Shown here piece after piece: positions 26,999 to 36,002 of a DNA stretch of 64,000 nt. The stretch covers positions 1,550,001-1,614,000 of the forward strand of contig NZ_JPOO01000003.1 in the NCBI RefSeq assembly GCF_000733925.1. Reading direction: 5' to 3'. The stretch's first letter is position 1, and every line of letters begins with the position of its first letter. Under the pieces are notes generated by a model, which was not told where the DNA came from, ran no database searches, and worked only from the letters and a program-made list of their open reading frames with translations. Source of the DNA: Arenibacter algicola (GTDB taxonomy: Bacteria > Bacteroidota > Bacteroidia > Flavobacteriales > Flavobacteriaceae). The position numbers were made by a program, and so were the translations under genes.

Positions 26999-28960
26999 TT
27001 AATCGCCTAGTGACCAGGATAGTTCCAAGTTGGAATTTGCTGGTGAAACCCTAATATAGCCCTGCATCTCTTGGTGCAGTGCGGAACAGAAATCTGTACA
27101 ATAGAACGGCCACACACCTACTTGCTTGGGTTCCCACACCAATGTCTTGGTCTGCCCTGGCATGATCAATAGCTCTGAATTATTGGCGCCAATCACGGCA
27201 AAACCGTGTGGTACATCAAAATCCTGCTCTTGGTTCGTTATATGAAAATATACCTTGTCGCCTACCTTAACACCCTCAATGTTATCTGGTGTAAAATGAC
27301 TTCTGATGGTTGACATATAAATATGCACATCCTTACCATCGCGTTCCACTTTGGCATCAGCTGCCCCTAAAGTGGCGTAAGGGTGTTTGTTATCTGCGAG
27401 TTTATAAAACTTTTTCGATTTAGGAGCTAAAAGTTCAGCTGGGATTCCTGCTGCATAATGTGGCTCCCCATGAGTAGGGAAATCATAAAGCAGTTCCATT
27501 TTATCTCCAGAGATATCGTAAATCTGAGCCGAGTGCTCCATCTCTGGACCTACTGGCAGATATCTATCTTTTGTAATTTTATTAAGTGCTACTACATACT
27601 TCCCAAAAGGCTTTCTGGAATTTCCACCTGGAATCATCAAGTGACCAACAGAGTAATAAGTTGGTTTTCTATCGATAACCTCCCAAGTCCCCAATTTCCA
27701 TTTTACAACTTCCGAAGAAATAAAGAAGGTAGTATAGGCATTGCCCTTACCATCAAACTCGGTATGCAACGGCCCAAGACCACCACTTTTAACGGTTCCT
27801 GCAAGCACGTCCTCAAATTTTAAGATAGGAATACCATAGGCCTCACCGTCGAACTTTTTACCCTCAATGGCAGCAATCATATTATCAAAAGAGTGTATTG
27901 TTAAGTCCGCAGATAATTTACCATTGCCAATAATGTATTGGCCTGTTGGATCTACATCACAACCGTGAGGAGATTTTGGAGTGGGTAGAAAGAATACCGC
28001 ACCAGGTACATCTAGGGGGTTTACTGTAACAACTTCTTTTTTCATGGTAGTGGTTGCAGTATGCGTAGACTCATCATATACGTTATGCGCATAATTAGCT
28101 GGCATTTTGGTGCCTCCACCATTGTTCACATACTCTTCAACTTTTTTCCAGTTGATAGCCGCAATAAAATCCTTATCGTTCTGAGAAGAGTTCACTTCTT
28201 GTAATGTACTGGCCTCCTCAGTATTATAGGTAGTAAAGAAGAACCAACCGTGGGATTTTCCCCTACCAGGATGCGAAAGATCATAGTTAAATCCGGGCAT
28301 GATGATTTGGAATTTAATATCCATATGACCGTGTTCCGGGTCAACACTTATGAAAGATAGAGACCCTTGAAAGTTTCCCTTGTATTGGTTTATGGGCATA
28401 TCACGTTGTGGAATGGGCACTGAAAAACGAGTTCCTGCCACAACATATTCGGTGTTTTCGGTAACAAAAGATGAACTGTGGTTACCGGCACTGTTGGGCA
28501 CCTCAATAATTTCTTCTGTTTCAAAAGTACTTAGACTTATACGAGCAATTCTTGGTGTGTTATTTCCGTTTATGAATATCCATCTTCCATCCAGTTCTCC
28601 ATTCGTTTGGGAAATATCGGGGTGGTGGGAATCATCCCAAGGTACAAACCCGTGAGAGGTATTCAACATAGGCTTTGTTTCTTCGGAATAGCCATAGCCC
28701 GAAGTGGGAAATTGTGAAAATACGGGAATTTCCTTGAACATACGTCCAGATGGGAGGCCATAAACTGTTAGATTGCCACTATATCCCCCGGACATAAAGG
28801 CGTAAAACTCGTCATGTTCCCCAGGGGCCACATAGACTTTTTCGGCATTGCTCGAATTTAATGCTCCTGAAGAACTTTTGCCTTGGTTACCATTGCCGCA
28901 ACTATTCAATAAGGCAGCAAAGCCCAAGAGTCCCAATACTAAATAGGTATACTTTTTCAT
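26999..28960 (-). CDS. nosZ: Nitrous-oxide reductase, clade II (Sec-type)
   Basis: The 653-residue enzyme reduces N2O to N2. The CuA site is at the C terminus (CTDFCSALHQEM: C621, C625, H629, M632) in a cupredoxin domain. The seven-bladed propeller carries CuZ histidine regions, for example DDSHHPDIS, KSPHGCDVDPTGQYIIGNGK, GPLHTEFDGKGNAYTTFF and HGEPHYAAGIP. The N terminus is a Sec lipoprotein-like signal (LLGFAALLNSC), not a Tat signal, which is the mark of clade II NosZ. It is the third gene in a ten-gene operon with its maturation genes. No nosR is seen. Confidence 0.96.
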   Translation of the reverse strand: MKKYTYLVLGLLGFAALLNSCGNGNQGKSSSGALNSSNAEKVYVAPGEHDEFYAFMSGGYSGNLTVYGLPSGRMFKEIPVFSQFPTSGYGYSEETKPMLNTSHGFVPWDDSHHPDISQTNGELDGRWIFINGNNTPRIARISLSTFETEEIIEVPNSAGNHSSSFVTENTEYVVAGTRFSVPIPQRDMPINQYKGNFQGSLSFISVDPEHGHMDIKFQIIMPGFNYDLSHPGRGKSHGWFFFTTYNTEEASTLQEVNSSQNDKDFIAAINWKKVEEYVNNGGGTKMPANYAHNVYDESTHTATTTMKKEVVTVNPLDVPGAVFFLPTPKSPHGCDVDPTGQYIIGNGKLSADLTIHSFDNMIAAIEGKKFDGEAYGIPILKFEDVLAGTVKSGGLGPLHTEFDGKGNAYTTFFISSEVVKWKLGTWEVIDRKPTYYSVGHLMIPGGNSRKPFGKYVVALNKITKDRYLPVGPEMEHSAQIYDISGDKMELLYDFPTHGEPHYAAGIPAELLAPKSKKFYKLADNKHPYATLGAADAKVERDGKDVHIYMSTIRSHFTPDNIEGVKVGDKVYFHITNQEQDFDVPHGFAVIGANNSELLIMPGQTKTLVWEPKQVGVWPFYCTDFCSALHQEMQGYIRVSPANSNLELSWSLGD

Positions 28961-28994
28961 TATTTTAAATTTAATTGTTTATTGAGTTCTTTAA

Positions 28995-29576
28995 TTATTC
29001 TGTTGGGGGCAAAATCACCTTGTCTACCACGTGTACAATCCCATTGCCCGCAGGTACACTGGCCAAAATTTTAGCGCCACCGACCAAAACATCGTCCCCT
29101 ACTACCTCAACGGTAACGTTCTGATCATTGGCCTGCCCCAATTTTTTAAACTTCATTAAAAATTCCTTGCTGTAATTACCAGCGGTAACATGATATTTTA
29201 GAATATTGGCCAAAGCCGCCTTGTTCTCCGGCTTTAGAAGATCTTCCACGGTGCCTTCTGGCAAGGCTGCGAACGCTTCATTGGTAGGTGCAAATACCAT
29301 TAGGGGGCCTGCATTTACCAAGGCGTTTTCCAATTCCGCGGCCTGCACCGCTGCCACCAAGGTGGTATGGTCTGGGGAACCTATGGCAATCTGTAGAACA
29401 TTGGGCGTAGAACCATCATCTTCGATAAAGGCCTGGCCCTGTTTTTCAACTTCCTCCGTTCCGGCATTGTCCTGAGTTGGATTCGTTGCTGTCTTCGCTT
29501 CGTTTTTACAACTGAACAAAACGCCCAGCATTAGAAACGATAACATAAATGATTTTAAATTGGTTGTCGGGAACAT
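28995..29576 (-). CDS. Fasciclin domain lipoprotein
   Basis: The 193-residue lipoprotein (signal ending GVLFSC, Cys23) has one fasciclin domain: DHTTLVAAVQAAELENALVN, GPLMVFAPTNEAFAALPEGT, LKYHVTAGNYS and GNGIVHVVDKVILPP. Such domains mediate adhesion or protein contacts. It lies 34 bases upstream of nosZ and 18 bases after the cytochrome c gene, so it is part of the nos operon. Its role in N2O reduction is unknown, and it may be a scaffold. Confidence 0.9.
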   Translation of the reverse strand: MFPTTNLKSFMLSFLMLGVLFSCKNEAKTATNPTQDNAGTEEVEKQGQAFIEDDGSTPNVLQIAIGSPDHTTLVAAVQAAELENALVNAGPLMVFAPTNEAFAALPEGTVEDLLKPENKAALANILKYHVTAGNYSKEFLMKFKKLGQANDQNVTVEVVGDDVLVGGAKILASVPAGNGIVHVVDKVILPPTE

Positions 29577-29594
29577 AGTGCTATATATTTATTA

Positions 29595-30101
29595 TTATAA
29601 GGTTCTAAAGTATTCCAATACTGCCCGGGCCTCTTCTTCGGTAAGACTTTGATTGGCCATTGGAGCACCGTTAAATTCAGCCAATAAAGCTTTTGCCAAC
29701 GGATCCTCCTTCACCATAACCTCAGGATTCAAGATCATGTTCATTACCCATTCCGGGCTACGTCTTTCCAATATGCCTTTTGGGGCCGGCCCTATGAATT
29801 TTTTATCTACCCTATGGCAGGCCAAACACATTTTGTTGTAGACTTCCTCCCCTTTTTTGGCCATTTCCTGGTCCACTTCGGCCGCCAAGCTTACCGAGGT
29901 AATGGGCCCAACACCCTTGTTGGTCAAATCCACGGTCTCCGAAGGTTTGGTATCTACTGCCGCAGGGGCAGGTGCAGGTTGTTCCGTTGTGGTTTTTGCC
30001 CTATCCACACTAAAGCCTTCTTTTTTCTTTTCTTCCTTACCTCCACAGCTCATCATCAAAACTGAAAAAAGAACTGCGCTACTTTTTAAAATTATTTTCA
30101 T
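29595..30101 (-). CDS. Lipid-anchored class I cytochrome c, first gene of the nos operon
   Basis: The 168-residue protein has a lipobox signal (LFSVLMMSC, Cys19) and a flexible Pro/Ala-rich linker. The C-terminal haem domain has CLACH (C92, C95, H96) and the distal Met in FNGAPMANQSLTEEEA. It is the promoter-proximal gene, so it is a good candidate for the electron donor to NosZ. The fasciclin gene starts 18 bases after it. Confidence 0.9.
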   Translation of the reverse strand: MKIILKSSAVLFSVLMMSCGGKEEKKKEGFSVDRAKTTTEQPAPAPAAVDTKPSETVDLTNKGVGPITSVSLAAEVDQEMAKKGEEVYNKMCLACHRVDKKFIGPAPKGILERRSPEWVMNMILNPEVMVKEDPLAKALLAEFNGAPMANQSLTEEEARAVLEYFRTL

Positions 30102-30218
30102 CTCTTTATTTTTATTTGTTGTTTATAGGTCATTTTTTACTATTTGTAATATTGAAATTGACAGTTGTTGCTTAGAAAGATTTATACATGATTTACGATT
30201 TTTAACAATTTATTGGGA

Positions 30219-30281
30219 CAAAATTAGGTTGCCATTAAAACATAAAACATGATAAAAATCATATTAAGGATAAAAATGTCC
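30219..30281 (-). promoter_or_regulatory. nos operon promoter with Crp/Fnr-type and Rrf2-type boxes
   Basis: On the minus strand a -7 element TAATTTTG lies at 30226-30219. A TGA-N6-TCA palindrome (ATGATAAAAATCAT, 30249-30262) is centred 33 bp upstream of it, where a class II activator would bind, and no proper -33 TTG is seen. Further upstream, GGATAAAAATGTCC (30268-30281) matches the rrf2 operator-like palindrome at 17008-17021 in 12 of 14 positions. Function is inferred from spacing and similarity. Confidence 0.6.
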
Positions 30282-30710
30282 TTTTTTTAATCCTCTATAC
30301 CTGAATGAAACATTTAAATGGGGTCCTTATTTGGAAAACAACCTCTCTTCACGAACTTAAACAGCTGTTTTACAACAAAATAAACTAAACTCTCCATGAT
30401 TCTATAATATCCCGGGCCCTAGGATTTAACTCCGCAGTATCTGTCTTTTAAATCTTTTACATATCTTAGTAAAAGCACTTCAACGGAAACATTGGTGCTA
30501 TTTGTCAGGATAATTTTTGGGCCATTTCAATTTATTTTCAAACTCAAATTGAGGGCCAAAGAATGGGATATAAAATGATTTGCAATAATGTGGAGTAGTC
30601 TTATGGCATTTTACATTTAGTATTAACTTTTAGGTCCTTTGTTTATTAATTATTAATCGCGCCATGGTCTTATCAAAATAAGCCTATGCCCAATTGCGAA
30701 CCCGTATTTT
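30282..30710. other. Spacer between the divergent nos and carboxylase operons
   Basis: This is AT-rich DNA with no credible gene. The nos control region (30219-30281) lies to its left; the right part should hold the promoter of the biotin carboxyl carrier gene, but I see no convincing TTG/TAnnTTTG pair. Confidence 0.5.
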
Positions 30711-31190
30711 ATGGCCAACTACGATATTACTATCGATAAGGAAAAAATCATTTTAAGTTCCAAGGATATAGCATCTTTGGATATTATTCCCATAGGCAAT
30801 CAGCAATTTCATGCCCTTAGGCAGGACCGATCCTATAAGATCAAAATCTTGAATACCGATTTTGCCAACAAAACTATGACCATCGAGGTCAATGGCAATA
30901 GCTATGAAATGGTCCTGGCAGATGAATATGATCAAATGGTAGACAAAATGGGATTGTTATCTACGAAAACCCATAAAATAAATAATATCAAGGCCCCCAT
31001 GCCCGGGCTAATCATAGATGTTATGGCATCAATAGGACAGAAAGTTGAATCAGGGACACCCTTGATAGTGCTATCGGCCATGAAAATGGAGAATATCATC
31101 ACCTCCCAGGGGGAAGGCATAATAAAAAGTATAAATGTGGAGGTAAACGATGCTGTTGACAAAGGACAGCTAATTATTGAAATGGAATAA
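30711..31190 (+). CDS. Biotin carboxyl carrier subunit of an acyl-CoA carboxylase
   Basis: The 159-residue protein ends in a biotinyl domain with the target lysine in LSAMKMEN (Lys125), preceded by KAPMPGLIIDVMASIGQKVE. It carries carboxyl groups between the biotin carboxylase and carboxyltransferase encoded next. The carboxylase gene starts 7 bases later. Together the three subunits form a propionyl/acyl-CoA carboxylase-type complex. The N-terminal 90 residues are a linker region typical of stand-alone carrier subunits in Bacteroidota. Confidence 0.92.
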   Translation: MANYDITIDKEKIILSSKDIASLDIIPIGNQQFHALRQDRSYKIKILNTDFANKTMTIEVNGNSYEMVLADEYDQMVDKMGLLSTKTHKINNIKAPMPGLIIDVMASIGQKVESGTPLIVLSAMKMENIITSQGEGIIKSINVEVNDAVDKGQLIIEME

Positions 31191-31197
31191 CCTTAGT

Positions 31198-32679
31198 ATG
31201 GAGATAAATAAAATATTGGTAGCCAACCGGGGAGAAATAGCGCTGCGCATCATGCGGACGGCCCAAAAAATGGGAATAAAAACAGTGGCGGTCTATTCTG
31301 ATGCCGATAGGGAAGCGCCCCATGTAAGGTTTGCCGATGAAGCCGTTCACATAGGCAATTCGCCATCCTCAGAATCCTATCTGAACATGGACAAAATTGT
31401 GGAAGCAGCCCTAAAAACCAAGTCCCAAGCTATTCATCCGGGGTACGGCTTTTTAAGTGAGAACGCCGTTTTTGCCCAATTGGTAACCGATAATGGGATT
31501 ACTTTTATTGGCCCCAATCCACATGCCATTAAGGTTATGGGCAACAAATTGGAGGCCAAGGAGGCTGTTAAAGGTTATAATATTCCCATGGTACCTGGAA
31601 TTGAAGAGTCTATTACCGATATTACCCTGGCCCGGAAAGTTTCAGAACAGATAGGGTTTCCTATTCTGATAAAAGCCTCTGCAGGTGGTGGTGGCAAAGG
31701 AATGAGAGTGGTGCATCAGCCATCGGAATTACCGGAACAAATGGAACGAGCCATCAGCGAGGCCAAGGCTGCCTTTGGGGACGGTTCCGTATTTCTGGAA
31801 AAATACATTGAATCCCCCAGGCATATAGAAATCCAGATATTGGCGGATACTTATGGCAACATTATCCACCTTTTTGAAAGGGAATGCAGTATTCAAAGAA
31901 GGCATCAAAAGGTTGTGGAAGAGGCTCCATCTGCCGTATTGACCCCAAAAATAAGAGCCGCCATGGGAGAAGCTGCCATAAAAGTAGCCAAGGCCTGCGA
32001 CTATGTAGGGGCAGGAACGGTGGAATTCCTTCTGGACAGTGACAAAAATTTCTATTTTCTGGAAATGAATACCCGCCTACAGGTAGAACATCCTGTAACA
32101 GAATTGATTACCGGTATAGATTTGGTGGAACAACAGATTAAAATTGCCAGAAATGAAAAGCTGGAATTTTCACAGGAAGATCTAAGCATAAAAGGTCATG
32201 CCCTGGAAGTTAGGGTATATGCCGAAGATCCACTGGACAATTTTCTACCCAGCATGGGTACTTTGGAAACCTATATACGCGCTAAGGGCAAAGGAATAAG
32301 ATTGGATGACGGTTTTGAGGAAGGCATGACCATACCCATTTATTACGACCCCATGCTGGCCAAGTTGATTACCTATGGTAAGGATAGGGAAGAAGCCATT
32401 CAACTAATGATCGGTGCCATATCGGAGTATAAGATAAAGGGAATATCCACCACCCTGCCCTTTGGAAAATTTGTGTGTGAACACCAAGCCTTTAGCTCAG
32501 GGGAATTCGACACCCATTTTGTTAAAAATTACTACACTCCGGAACTCTTGCTACAACAATATACAGATGAACGCGAAATTGCGGCCATGGTGGGATTGAA
32601 ACTGTTTTTGGAACACCGGGACAAACTTAAAGTGCCCAATAATGAAAACTCCAATTGGGCCTTGAAGCGTACCAAATGA
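31198..32679 (+). CDS. accC: Biotin carboxylase subunit of an acyl-CoA carboxylase
   Basis: The frame opens at 31177, but the start at 31198 (MEINKILVANRGEIALRIMR) gives the standard N terminus. The 493-residue protein has the ATP-grasp motifs KASAGGGGKGMRVV and EMNTRLQVEHPVTE and the biotin-carboxylase core HPGYGFLSEN and ECSIQRRHQK. It carboxylates the biotin on the upstream carrier using bicarbonate and ATP. It is the middle gene of a three-gene carboxylase operon. Confidence 0.94.
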   Translation: MEINKILVANRGEIALRIMRTAQKMGIKTVAVYSDADREAPHVRFADEAVHIGNSPSSESYLNMDKIVEAALKTKSQAIHPGYGFLSENAVFAQLVTDNGITFIGPNPHAIKVMGNKLEAKEAVKGYNIPMVPGIEESITDITLARKVSEQIGFPILIKASAGGGGKGMRVVHQPSELPEQMERAISEAKAAFGDGSVFLEKYIESPRHIEIQILADTYGNIIHLFERECSIQRRHQKVVEEAPSAVLTPKIRAAMGEAAIKVAKACDYVGAGTVEFLLDSDKNFYFLEMNTRLQVEHPVTELITGIDLVEQQIKIARNEKLEFSQEDLSIKGHALEVRVYAEDPLDNFLPSMGTLETYIRAKGKGIRLDDGFEEGMTIPIYYDPMLAKLITYGKDREEAIQLMIGAISEYKIKGISTTLPFGKFVCEHQAFSSGEFDTHFVKNYYTPELLLQQYTDEREIAAMVGLKLFLEHRDKLKVPNNENSNWALKRTK

Positions 32680-32728
32680 TAAGCATCCAATAGGACCTAT
32701 AGTCTTTAAAGGCATAAAGTATTATTTA

Positions 32729-34270
32729 ATGAATGACAAAATAAAAAAACTCGAAGATAAAATAGCCCAGGCTAAATTGGGTGGCGGCCAAAAACGTATT
32801 GAAACCCAACATTCGAAAGGCAAGCTCACCGCCCGTGAGCGAATCCATTTTCTGTTGGACGAGGGATCGTTTGAAGAGCTCGGTGCCCTGGTAACCCATA
32901 GGACCAAAGACTTTGGCATGGGCAAGCAGATCTTTTATGGGGACGGGGTAGTTACGGGTTATGGAACCATCAATAGCAGACAAGTCTGTGTTTTTGCCCA
33001 GGATTTTACCGTATTTGGAGGTTCCCTTTCCGAAACCCATGCCGAAAAAATATGCAAGGTAATGGATATGGCCATGAAGATAGGTGTGCCCATAATTGGC
33101 TTGAACGATAGTGGCGGGGCAAGAATACAGGAAGGGGTAAGGTCTCTAGGCGGTTATGCCGATATCTTTCACCGTAATGTAATGGCCTCTGGGGTTATAC
33201 CCCAAATATCCGCCATTATGGGACCCTGTGCCGGAGGAGCCGTCTACTCCCCCGCTATGACCGATTTTACATTAATGGTGGAAAATTCCAGCTATATGTT
33301 CGTCACCGGTCCCAATGTGGTTAAAACCGTGACCAATGAAGCCGTGAGCTCCGAAGAATTGGGCGGGGCAATGACACACGCCACCAAATCTGGCGTCACC
33401 CATTTTACGGCTGAAAACGACTTGGAGTGTCTAGAACAAATAAAGGAACTTGTTGGTTATTTGCCGCAAAATTGCGAGGATACCCCCAAGTCACTCCCCT
33501 ATTCACTAAACACCGAAATTAGGGAAAAATTGGAAACCATAATTCCGGAAAATGCCAATCAGCCCTATGACATGAGGCACATCATTAATGAAATCATAGA
33601 CGAATCCCCATTCTTTGAGGTGCATAAGCATTATGCGGAAAATATTGTCGTGGGCTTTGCCAGATTGGCCGGAAAAAGTATTGGGATCGTAGCCAATCAA
33701 CCTATGAGTCTGGCCGGGGTTTTGGATGTAAACAGTTCCAAAAAAGCGGCCCGATTTACCAGATGCTGTGATTGTTTCAACATTCCCCTTTTGGTATTGG
33801 TAGATGTTCCCGGGTTCCTGCCGGGCACCGATCAGGAATGGAACGGCATAATCACCAATGGTGCCAAGCTACTCTATGCCCTTAGCGAGGCTACGGTTCC
33901 CAAAGTAACCGTTATTACCAGGAAGGCTTACGGCGGGGCCTATGATGTTATGAACTCCAAACATATTGGGGCCGACCTCAACTATGCCTGGCCCGGTGCC
34001 GAAATTGCCGTAATGGGCGCCAAGGGAGCCAGTGAGATCATCTTTAGGAAAGAAATAGATTCGGCAGAAGATCCAGAAGCAAAACTTAAGGAAAAAGAAG
34101 AAGAATATGCCGATAAGTTCGCCAATCCGTACAGCGCAGCGGAAAGAGGCTTTATAGATGAAGTAATCCTCCCCAAGGATACCCGGAGAAAACTGATAAA
34201 AGCCTTTGCGCTCTTAGAAAATAAAGTAGTGCATCTGCCCAAGAAAAAACATGGAAACATACCTTTGTAA
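32729..34270 (+). CDS. Acyl-CoA carboxylase carboxyltransferase subunit (PccB type)
   Basis: The 513-residue protein has the carboxyltransferase repeats: KLTARERIHFLLDEGSFEEL, GLNDSGGARIQEGVRSLGGY, MGPCAGGAVYSPAMTDF and, in the second half, LVDVPGFLPGTDQEWNGII and ITRKAYGGAYDVMNSK. These match propionyl-CoA carboxylase beta subunits. It should carboxylate propionyl-CoA or a related acyl-CoA. The gene follows the biotin carboxylase by 49 bases. The exact substrate cannot be read from the sequence. Confidence 0.93.
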   Translation: MNDKIKKLEDKIAQAKLGGGQKRIETQHSKGKLTARERIHFLLDEGSFEELGALVTHRTKDFGMGKQIFYGDGVVTGYGTINSRQVCVFAQDFTVFGGSLSETHAEKICKVMDMAMKIGVPIIGLNDSGGARIQEGVRSLGGYADIFHRNVMASGVIPQISAIMGPCAGGAVYSPAMTDFTLMVENSSYMFVTGPNVVKTVTNEAVSSEELGGAMTHATKSGVTHFTAENDLECLEQIKELVGYLPQNCEDTPKSLPYSLNTEIREKLETIIPENANQPYDMRHIINEIIDESPFFEVHKHYAENIVVGFARLAGKSIGIVANQPMSLAGVLDVNSSKKAARFTRCCDCFNIPLLVLVDVPGFLPGTDQEWNGIITNGAKLLYALSEATVPKVTVITRKAYGGAYDVMNSKHIGADLNYAWPGAEIAVMGAKGASEIIFRKEIDSAEDPEAKLKEKEEEYADKFANPYSAAERGFIDEVILPKDTRRKLIKAFALLENKVVHLPKKKHGNIPL

Positions 34271-34314
34271 TCTATTACTGATCACTTAGCACAATTTTGA
34301 ATCGATAACAGAAC

Positions 34315-35181
34315 ATGAGCAACTTAGAGGAACTTATACAATTACTTACGTTGGAACGCATTAATGACAATACCTTTGTGGGACAAAACTATCAGGCCCC
34401 TTGGGGCAGGGTTTTTGGGGGACAGGTACTGGGACAATCCTTGCATGCCGCCTACCAAACGGTTGCCGATGATCGGATTGCGCACTCCATGCACGGGTAT
34501 TTTATATTGGGGGGAGACCTGAGCATCCCCATTACCTATGAAGTAGATTATTTAAGGGACGGCCGTAGTTTTACCACCCGTAGGGTGGTCGCCAAACAGA
34601 ATGGCAAGGCCATTTTTAACATGGCCGCCTCATTTCAGGTCCCGGAAGAAGGGGTGGAACACCAGATGACCATGCCCAATCTTATAACCCCTAAAAAGTT
34701 AATGAACAGCTTGGAGCAAATTGAGGAAATGAAAACTACAGATCCGGACTCCTACAACCTTATAAAACTTACCCATCCCAAGGTATTCGAATTTAAGCCC
34801 GTGGAACGGCTAACCGCCCTGCTTGCCAAAGATGGCCCACCATTTAACCATATGTGGATGCGGGCTACGGAAAAGGTAAATGCCGATTTGCCGCTACAGC
34901 AGCAATTATTGGCCTATGCCTCCGACTACAACATTCTAACAACCGCTTCCCTTCCCCACCGTGAGGAACTCAGGAAAGGAAAGACGTTTTATGCCAGTAT
35001 AGACCATGCCATATGGTTCCACCGCAATTTTAAAATAGACGAATGGCTTTTGTACACCATGGACAGTCCCAGTGCCTGCAATTCCAGAGGCTTTTCCCGG
35101 GGCAGTATTTTTGATAGGAATGGTGTTCTGGTAGCCTCTGTGGCACAGGAAGGGTTAATGCGCAGCACACAGGTAGGTTAA
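34315..35181 (+). CDS. tesB: Acyl-CoA thioesterase II
   Basis: The 288-residue double-hotdog protein contains the TesB hallmarks: VFGGQVLGQSLHAAYQTV, HSMHGYFILGGDLSIPI, YEVDYLRDGRSFTTRRV, and in the second half ASDYNILTTASLPH and ASIDHAIWFHR. It hydrolyses acyl-CoA to free fatty acid and CoA in the cytoplasm. It lies 44 bases downstream of the carboxylase genes and could be in the same transcript. Confidence 0.92.
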   Translation: MSNLEELIQLLTLERINDNTFVGQNYQAPWGRVFGGQVLGQSLHAAYQTVADDRIAHSMHGYFILGGDLSIPITYEVDYLRDGRSFTTRRVVAKQNGKAIFNMAASFQVPEEGVEHQMTMPNLITPKKLMNSLEQIEEMKTTDPDSYNLIKLTHPKVFEFKPVERLTALLAKDGPPFNHMWMRATEKVNADLPLQQQLLAYASDYNILTTASLPHREELRKGKTFYASIDHAIWFHRNFKIDEWLLYTMDSPSACNSRGFSRGSIFDRNGVLVASVAQEGLMRSTQVG

Positions 35182-35569
35182 TACTATGGGTATTGGGCTT
35201 CTAATAATTAACTAAGTACTTTTTGCCTAATTGGAAAGTGTCCTTATATATTAAATTTTTGGGACCGCACGGTTCTGGACAAACCAACACCCTTACTTTT
35301 CCCATGGGTTGGATCTTGGCCCAATCTTCCTTCAGCTAAATGTTTTCGGACTATTATAGACCAACTACAATCGGCCAAACTACCATTAATATCTTTGAAA
35401 TACTATTTGCCTTCAGGACTCCAACTGCGGTTTATCCCATGTAAATTACCGTTTATCCGTGCAAAAATATTCCTCTCGTTTTTTGACCAATTTTTTTCCC
35501 TTTTGACCACTAAATTTCTGTTTAGGGCAAGGCTGGTCGAATTTTGCAGTATAACATTAAATAAAAGAT
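35182..35569. other. 388-base spacer between tesB and the DUF6747 gene
   Basis: No gene is seen. It contains tandem repeats CGGTTTATCC / CCGTTTATCC (35428-35458) and two copies of TTTTGACCA 20 bp apart (35481, 35501), which look like regulatory sites for the small genes downstream. Confidence 0.5.
35428..35458 (+). promoter_or_regulatory. Tandem 10-bp repeats, possible response-regulator site
   Basis: CGGTTTATCC (35428-35437) and CCGTTTATCC (35449-35458) are 21 bp apart start to start, that is two helical turns. Head-to-tail sites with this spacing are typical of LytTR-type regulators. They lie about 110 bases upstream of the DUF6747 gene. Confidence 0.35.
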
Positions 35570-35740
35570 ATGAAAACATTATTACTCGTAAAAGAAATTT
35601 ATGCCGAAGGATTCAAAAACCTGGGAAACATTATTGTTAAAAACTATTTCAAAGCTTTCTTATGGTTCAGTGTAGCTATGTTTGCCGTAGTATTGTACGC
35701 TTTCATTTTTAGACTGGTAACCGGATTTGCTTGGGACTAG
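35570..35740 (+). CDS. DUF6747-like small membrane protein
   Basis: The 56-residue protein starts MKTLLLVKEIYAEGFKNLGN and has one C-terminal helix (FLWFSVAMFAVVLYAFIFRL). It looks like the flavobacterial DUF6747 family; the function is unknown. A second small membrane protein gene follows after 20 bases. The tandem repeats upstream may control it. Confidence 0.7.
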   Translation: MKTLLLVKEIYAEGFKNLGNIIVKNYFKAFLWFSVAMFAVVLYAFIFRLVTGFAWD

Positions 35741-35760
35741 ATAAGAAGAAATAAATTTGT

Positions 35761-35907
35761 ATGAAAGGTATGCAGTATTTAAGAGAATTACTGGTAGGAA
35801 AAAGTGATGGCATCGAGGTTCCTATGACACTGAAGCTATTGTTGATCTTGGTCTTTCTTTGCTTTTTCCTAGCCTTATTCTCAATTCTGTTGTACACCTT
35901 TGAATAG
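35761..35907 (+). CDS. 48-residue membrane protein
   Basis: The product starts MKGMQYLRELLVGKSDGIEV and has one hydrophobic helix (LLLILVFLCFFLALFSILLY). No family was recognised. It follows the DUF6747-like gene by 20 bases and has the same make-up of a short amphipathic head plus one helix, so it is probably a real co-transcribed gene. Confidence 0.55.
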   Translation: MKGMQYLRELLVGKSDGIEVPMTLKLLLILVFLCFFLALFSILLYTFE

Positions 35908-35974
35908 TATTGCCTTATAGCAAAAGCATAAGGTGCTGCAAGCTTTCAATTGTACACTATTTTTTTTAATGTTA

Positions 35975-36002
35975 TGTAGTTCCCCCACTTGAACAATATA
36001 AC
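35975..36002 (+). repeat. 28-bp direct repeat, copy 1
   Basis: This copy begins TGTAGTTCCCCCACTTGAAC and ends AATATAAC. It is identical over 28 bases to 36612-36639. The 609 bases between them may be an inserted or rearranged segment. Confidence 0.8.
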
